From DASZZY01 sp036260395 (lineage in GTDB: Bacteria > Actinomycetota > UBA4738 > CALAEC01), in assembly GCA_036260395.1 (NCBI GenBank), contig DASZZY010000153.1, positions 1 to 8,789 of the forward strand: a stretch of 8,789 bases of DNA, given 5' to 3'. Below the pieces are notes generated by a model. The model had not been told where the DNA came from, made no database searches, and saw only the letters and a program-made list of their open reading frames with translations. Positions 4,367 to 8,789 of this stretch are shown here, one piece after another. Within the stretch, counting starts at the first letter, position 1, and every line of letters starts with the position of its first letter. A program made the translations under genes and the position numbers.

Positions 4367-7201
4367 GTGCCCGCGGTACGGGATGGCCCGCTCCTCGAGC
4401 GCGAGGCGGAACTCCACCGTGTCGACGACCTGCTCGGATCGGCCGAGCAGGAAGCAGGCCAGGTGGCGCTCATCGAGGGGCCCGCGGGTATCGGCAAGAC
4501 GGAGCTGCTGAAGGAAACCCTTGCCGCGGGGCGCCGCCGCGGTTTCCAGGTCTTCGGGGCCCGGGCGGGGGAACTCGAGCAGGGACTGCCGTTCGGCGTC
4601 GTCCGCCAGTTGTTCGAGCTCCCCCTGGCGCGGTCGATCGACCGATCCGTGTTGACCGGCCCCGCCGAGCAGGCAACCCGCTTGCTCACGCTCGGCGACG
4701 TCCGTGGCGAGCCGGTCGGATCGCCGCCCGACCAGTTCGCTCTCGTGCACGGCCTTTACTGGCTCTGCCTCAACCTCGCCGAGCGGGGTCCCGTCTTGAT
4801 CGCGGTCGACGACGTCCACTGGGCCGACGAAGCGTCGCTCGGCTGGCTCGCGTATCTCGTTCGCCGGATCGAGGATCAGCCGGTCGCCGTGGCGTTGGCG
4901 CTCCGGAGCCCGCATCCGGTGGCGGAGAGCTCCGTCCTCCGTGACATCCGTGCGCACCCGTTCACCGCAACGCTCCCCCTGGAGCCGCTGAGCGAAAGCG
5001 CGGCCGCCTCGCTGGTGCGAGCGACCTTTCCGGATGCCGCGGAGGAGTTCTGTCGCGCCTGCCACCACGTCACCGCGGGGAATCCCTTCTTCCTCCGGGA
5101 GCTCGTAGCCGCGCTTCGGGCGGAGGGCGTTCCCCCCACCGCTTCCGAGAGCGAGCGCGTGCGGCAGATGGCACCCGGGACCATCACGCACGTGGTCCTC
5201 CTCCGACTCGGCGCCCTACCGCCGCCAGCGCTGGACGTCGCCCGGGCGATCGCCGTCTTCGGCGCCCGAGCGGAGGTGCGGCACGCGGCCGCCCTGGCCG
5301 ATCTGGACGTCGAGCAAGCGGCGGAGGCCGCGGACGCCCTGGTGGCGGCCGGGATCCTCAACGAGGGTCGGCCGCTCGAGTTCGTCCACCCCGTCGTTCG
5401 GACGGCGATCTACGGCGACATCCCGCCAGGTGCGAGGGCGGCCGCCCACGCCCGCGCGGCGCGCATCCTGGCCTCGGACAGGGTTCCGCCCGACCGGGTG
5501 GCGGGACACGTCCTGCTGACGGAGCCGGCGCACGACGCGTGGGCCGTGGAGGCCCTCCGGGCGGCGGCCCGCTGGTTGGCCGACGCCGGTGCACCGGCCG
5601 GCGCGATCCCCTACCTGCGCCGGGCACTGGCCGAGCCGCCGCCAGAGGTTCGCGCGGACGTCCTGTTCGAGCTCGGGTCCCTCGAGGTGATGGTCGGCGA
5701 CCGCAACGCCGCGGATCGGCTCCAGGAGTGCCTCGAGGCGAGCCAGGATCGCCGGCGGCGCGCCGAGATCGCGCTCCTCCTGGGGCGCGCTTCGGCGGGG
5801 TCCAGCTACGCCGAAGCCGTCCAGACCTTCCAGCGGGCGATCGACGAGCTGGGCGAGGACGAACGAGAGGTCCGCCTACGCCTCGAGGCCGAGCTGCTGG
5901 CGGTGGCGCGATGGGAGCCGACGCTGCGGTCGCTGGTCCGGGAACGTCTACCACGCGTTGCCGCGGAGGCCAGCCGGGGGGAGACCTCGGCGGAACGGCG
6001 CCTGCTGGGGTTCCTCGCGCAGGAGACGGCTCTGCTGAACGAGCCCGCCGAGGAGGCCCGCCGGTGGGCGGAGAAAGCGCTCGCGGGCGGGCTTCTCCTC
6101 GCGGAGGAAGGCTCGGACTCCCGCCTCTACCACTACGCCACGGACGCGCTGACGCTCACCGGCGCGTACGAGCGGGCGGATCGGGCGTCGGCCGAGGCGC
6201 TGGAGGACGCGCGCTCCCGGGGGTCATTCGCGGGCTTCGCGCGGGTCGCGTTCTCTCGGGTCCTCCTCAACATGCACCGCGGCCACATCTCGGACGCGGA
6301 GGTTGACGCCAGAGCGGCGATCCAGAGCGCGGAGCAATCGGGGGCCCGCATCCTCTTCGTGCCGGCTGCGGGCTTCCTGGCCGAAGCGCTCGTCGAGCGA
6401 GGGGACGTTGAAGGCGCGGAGGAGGTATTGCGGGAGGCGGCCTCGACGCCGGACTTCGAGAACAACCCGGCTGCGTTCATCGCTCTGGCGGCCCGAGGCC
6501 GATGGTTCATGGCCGTCGGCAGGACCGTCGAGGCGTTGGAGGATCTCTCGCGCACGGCCCGCCTGGGCGAGCGCTTCGACGTCGTCACGCCCGCCGTCGT
6601 GCCGTGGCGTTCTCTCACGGCGGTAGCCCTCGCCACCCGGGGGGCACCGGAGGAGGCTCGTCAGCTGGTCGCGGAGGAGCTGGCGCTCGCACGTGCCTTC
6701 GGGGCACCGCGACCGATCGGGATCGCGCTCAGGGCTCAGGGCCTCGTCGAGCGCGGCGAGGAAGGGCTGGCCCTGTTGCGCGAGTCTGTCTCCGCCCTCG
6801 AGGGGTCGGGCGCGGACCTCGAGCATGCCCGATCGCTGACCGACCTCGGCGCCGCCCTCCGTCGCGCCAACCGTCGGTCCGAGGCGCGGGAGCCGTTGCG
6901 GCGAGGAGCGGAGATGGCTTTCCGGTGCGGGGCGACGGCGCTGTTCGAGCGCGCACAGGCGGAGCTGAAGGCCACCGGCGCGCGCCCCCGTCGGGTGGTT
7001 CTCCACGGCGTCGACTCGCTGACGGCCAGCGAGCGGCGCGTCGCCGCCATGGCGTCCGGAGGCATGACCAACCGTGAGATCGCCCAGGCGCTGTTCGTCA
7101 GCGTGAAGACGGTCGAGAAGCACCTGGGCCAGGCGTACGCGAAGCTGGGGGTCAGCTCACGGGCCGAGCTCAAGAACGTCCTGAAGGGGCACGGCCGGTG
7201 A
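4367..7201 (+). CDS. LAL-type LuxR family transcriptional regulator with AAA ATPase domain
   Basis: This is a 944-aa cytoplasmic regulator of the large ATP-binding LuxR (LAL/MalT-like) type, which senses a ligand, hydrolyses ATP and binds DNA. The N-terminal segment LLEREAELHRVDDLL leads into an AAA_16/STAND-like ATPase: Walker A GPAGIGKT (38-45) and Walker B LIAVDDVHWAD (144-154). GNPFFLREL (238-246) and FVHPVVRTAIY (339-349) follow, both typical of LAL proteins. Residues about 350-870 are alanine/leucine/arginine-rich helical repeats of TPR type, the presumed ligand or partner platform. The C-terminal LuxR HTH spans about 884-940: LTASERRVAAMASGGMTNRE, then IAQALFVSVKTVEKHL and AYAKLGVSSRAEL. 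The length is normal for LALs. The GTG at 4367 is chosen for its GGGAGG/GGAG RBS and because LAL homology begins there. The open frame extends upstream but is antisense to the operon. It is divergent from the secreted-protein operon, a plausible target. The ligand is unknown. Confidence 0.93.
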   Translation: MPAVRDGPLLEREAELHRVDDLLGSAEQEAGQVALIEGPAGIGKTELLKETLAAGRRRGFQVFGARAGELEQGLPFGVVRQLFELPLARSIDRSVLTGPAEQATRLLTLGDVRGEPVGSPPDQFALVHGLYWLCLNLAERGPVLIAVDDVHWADEASLGWLAYLVRRIEDQPVAVALALRSPHPVAESSVLRDIRAHPFTATLPLEPLSESAAASLVRATFPDAAEEFCRACHHVTAGNPFFLRELVAALRAEGVPPTASESERVRQMAPGTITHVVLLRLGALPPPALDVARAIAVFGARAEVRHAAALADLDVEQAAEAADALVAAGILNEGRPLEFVHPVVRTAIYGDIPPGARAAAHARAARILASDRVPPDRVAGHVLLTEPAHDAWAVEALRAAARWLADAGAPAGAIPYLRRALAEPPPEVRADVLFELGSLEVMVGDRNAADRLQECLEASQDRRRRAEIALLLGRASAGSSYAEAVQTFQRAIDELGEDEREVRLRLEAELLAVARWEPTLRSLVRERLPRVAAEASRGETSAERRLLGFLAQETALLNEPAEEARRWAEKALAGGLLLAEEGSDSRLYHYATDALTLTGAYERADRASAEALEDARSRGSFAGFARVAFSRVLLNMHRGHISDAEVDARAAIQSAEQSGARILFVPAAGFLAEALVERGDVEGAEEVLREAASTPDFENNPAAFIALAARGRWFMAVGRTVEALEDLSRTARLGERFDVVTPAVVPWRSLTAVALATRGAPEEARQLVAEELALARAFGAPRPIGIALRAQGLVERGEEGLALLRESVSALEGSGADLEHARSLTDLGAALRRANRRSEAREPLRRGAEMAFRCGATALFERAQAELKATGARPRRVVLHGVDSLTASERRVAAMASGGMTNREIAQALFVSVKTVEKHLGQAYAKLGVSSRAELKNVLKGHGR

Positions 7202-7214
7202 ACGACACCCGAGA

Positions 7215-7572
7215 CTATGCGCCCCAGCGCTGGGCGATGTAACGCTGGCGCTCGGTCTCGTCGCCGATCTCGCGGGTGGCGTTGTTCAGCCGGATGAAGA
7301 ACCCCCGCTTCCTCGAATGCTGTCCCTTCGAGTCGCCCACGGTCACCTCTGACACCACCGGATGGCCGGAGGGCTCCACGTGGACCCGGCACACGTCCTG
7401 GCCGTCGAGGTGGTGGATCGTGGTGGTCACGTTCGCCGCGGCGGCGACGCCCACGGCGTTCTCCACGAGCTGGTTCAGGTGGAGCAGGAACAGGTCCGAG
7501 TCGCCCTTCCCCGGCTTCCTCAGCGTGGCGTAATCCTGCTCCAGGCCGGCGACACTGCCGTCGTCGGCACCC
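7215..7572 (-). pseudogene. distal half of AlbA_2 domain, frame-shifted from the helicase gene
   Basis: This is the continuation, in a shifted frame, of the gene to its right. Translation from the shift reads DDGSVAGLEQDYATLRKPGK, then DLFLLHLNQLVENAVG, VCRVHVEPSGHPV, FFIRLNNATREIGDETE and YIAQRWGA before a TAG. The order DDGxVxGLExDY ... DxFxxHL ... VCRVxVxxSxxPV ... FFxRxxNxTR ... YxxxRW is that of the second half of Schlafen/AlbA_2 proteins, and the first half is encoded just upstream in the other frame. An internal GTG at 7466 could start an 83-aa peptide, but it lies mid-domain with no convincing RBS. The gene therefore carries one net +1 (or -2) indel, real or a sequencing error. It ends 13 bp from the convergent regulator's stop. 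Confidence 0.75.
7570..7572 (-). other. frameshift position in helicase-AlbA_2 gene
   Basis: On the coding (minus) strand the sequence reads ATC GGG TGC CGA CGA. Removing one G from GGG gives ATC GGT GCC GAC GAC GGC (I-G-A-D-D-G), which restores the AlbA_2 consensus GGTLxIGxxDDG and joins the two frames without a stop. Restoring two lost bases (ATC GGG GTG GCC GAC GAC) would also work and gives the more typical IGVADDG. I see no slippery heptamer or strong downstream structure that would suggest programmed shifting. Confidence 0.7.
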
Positions 7573-8789
7573 GATCATCAGGGTCCCGCCATACTCCGAG
7601 TTCAGGAACGCGGCCACGGTCTTGATGGTGGCGGCCTCGACCAGCTTGCTCTTCTGCCCGCGGACCCGGTCCCAGCGCAGGGAGGCCTTGAACTCCAGGT
7701 GCTTGTCCTCGTCGCGGGCGATCAGCTCGCCAATCGGAGCCGTCTTCTGGTGGGCCACCCGGGCCCGCTCGTAGACCCGGGGCATGAGCGTCCGCATGAC
7801 CTCGGTCCGCAGGTCCGGTTCCTTCAGCAGACGGATTGTCAGCTCCTCGGCCAGGTGCATCCGGGTGGAGATGGCCTTGATGAACCGCTTGTCGAACTCG
7901 ATCCCGAAGTTCTCCTCGGTGTTGGCCGCGGCCTCCTGCTGGACCTCCGGGTTGGCCACCATGTCGGCGCCGACGGCCTCGATGTGCAGCAGGTCGGCAT
8001 CCGAGAGATCGGCCCCGAACCGCTCGTTCAGCCGCTTCACCAGCTCGGACAGGGGCTCGTGGAGGTCCTGGTACCCGCCGGGCCCGCCCTCGCCGAAGGA
8101 CCGAACCACGCCGCGGCCGCGGTCCAGGCTGACGTCGTGCTCGCCCGTCTTGGTCACCCGGAGGTGGGTCATGCGGACCTCCACGTCCACGGAGCCGGCC
8201 GGCTTCGACGGCAGCACCGCCTGGAGGTGACGGCAGTACGCGTACCGCTTCTCCATGTCGATGTCGGCCATCGGAAGAACCTGGGAGATGAACGCGTAGC
8301 GCGACACGAACCGCTTGAGCCAGGCCCGGAACTCCTCCTGCTCCCCCTCGTCGAGGTCCACGAACCGCTCCTTGGCCACGTCGAGCGCCGCGTAGAGCTT
8401 CGCCTGGGCCCCATCTCCGAAAAACGCCCGGGCGAAGGCCTCCACCTCGCCGGGTCGGACCACGCCGAAGCGGTCGAGCTCCCGCCAGGTGTCGTACAGC
8501 TCGTTCGGGTCGGTGGGGACGGCCACCGTGGCGTCGTAGTACGGGGCGAAGGCCCGCTGGATGCCTTCCACCTCGTTCACGAAGTCGAGGACGAACGTGT
8601 CGTCCTTGTCGGGGTGGATGCGGTTGAGGCGGGACAGCGTCTGGACGGCGTTCACCCCGTCGAGCCGCTTGTCCACGAACATCGTGTGGAGGAGGGGCTG
8701 GTCGAAGCCGGTCTGGAACTTCTCCGCCACCACCAGGATCCGGTACTCGTCCGAGGCGAACCGCTGGGCCGTCTGGGACTCGGGGAACC
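7570..8789 (-). CDS. type I restriction R-subunit-like helicase C-terminus plus start of AlbA_2 domain (partial, frameshifted)
   Basis: The frame is open from the right edge, so the nuclease and RecA1 parts lie outside the window. The visible part begins with the end of the second SF2 helicase domain: the motif V region ILVVAEKFQTGFDQPLLHTM (about 8754-8697) and the motif VI-like VQTLSRLNR (about 8652-8626), with FVLDFVNE shortly after. A long helical region characteristic of HsdR C-termini follows (about 8580-7760), including WLKRFVSRYAFISQVLP and FGIEFDKRFIKAIS. Then comes IGELIARDEDKHLEFKASLR with an ATIKTVAAFLNSEYGGTLMIG stretch, the first half of a Schlafen/AlbA_2 domain. In type I systems the R subunit uses ATP to translocate DNA and cut it, together with HsdM and HsdS, which are not in this window. 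The frame breaks at about 7570; unshifted reading would run some 278 codons antisense to the regulator. A stand-alone helicase-defence protein is an alternative. Confidence 0.85.

Noticed and set aside
5358..5954. Minus-strand open frames opposite the LAL gene (also 4307-5191 and 6224-7123).
   Set aside because: Compositionally biased antisense frames with no domain, start signal or spacing of their own.
6736..7569. Continuation of the restriction-helicase frame past 7570 on the minus strand.
   Set aside because: After the frameshift the translation is arginine/proline-rich nonsense and runs antisense through the LuxR HTH and repeat region; the true domain continues in the other frame to 7215.
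7570..7572. Programmed ribosomal frameshifting at the GGG run.
   Set aside because: No slippery heptamer, SD-like stimulator or clear downstream hairpin is visible; an indel or sequencing error is simpler.

Overview
The window is uniformly GC-rich (about two thirds G+C by eye). It has GC-ending codons, GTG starts, actinobacterial-type -10 hexamers (TAGGCT, TACGAT) and genes that begin right at a predicted transcription start. Together with the families present (a large ATP-binding LuxR regulator, a secreted LVIVD propeller, a DUF11 protein), this points to a high-GC actinobacterium, possibly a little-studied lineage. I cannot name the genus.

Layout, left to right. (1) 1-480, minus: the N-terminal 160 residues of a class I SAM-dependent methyltransferase, cut by the left edge. 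(2) 481-556: a short divergent promoter region. (3) 557-2014, plus: a 12-helix APC-family amino acid/polyamine permease. (4) 2039-4257, minus: a compact three-gene operon, transcribed from 4257 leftwards. It encodes a 63-aa uncharacterised protein, a 201-aa secreted single-DUF11 protein whose start overlaps the preceding stop as ATGA, and a 455-aa secreted LVIVD-repeat beta-propeller. (5) 4258-4366: a shared divergent regulatory region. (6) 4367-7201, plus: a 944-aa LAL-type LuxR regulator with an N-terminal AAA ATPase, a helical-repeat middle and a C-terminal LuxR HTH. (7) 7215-8789, minus: the C-terminal part of a type I restriction R-subunit-like SF2 helicase fused to a Schlafen/AlbA_2-type domain. 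It is cut by the right edge and broken by a frameshift near 7570.

How they may work together: the LAL regulator is divergent from the three-gene operon across 109 bp, so it could control that operon, itself, or both. The two exported products suggest a cell-surface or extracellular function, but no substrate can be read from sequence. The permease and methyltransferase look like ordinary metabolic genes. The restriction-helicase remnant is the only defence-related element, and its partner HsdM/HsdS genes, if any, lie outside the window to the right.

The most interesting items are the secreted-protein operon with its tiny coupled leader gene, and the helicase-AlbA_2 fusion with its frameshift. 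I saw no tRNA, rRNA, CRISPR array, insertion sequence or convincing strong terminator.
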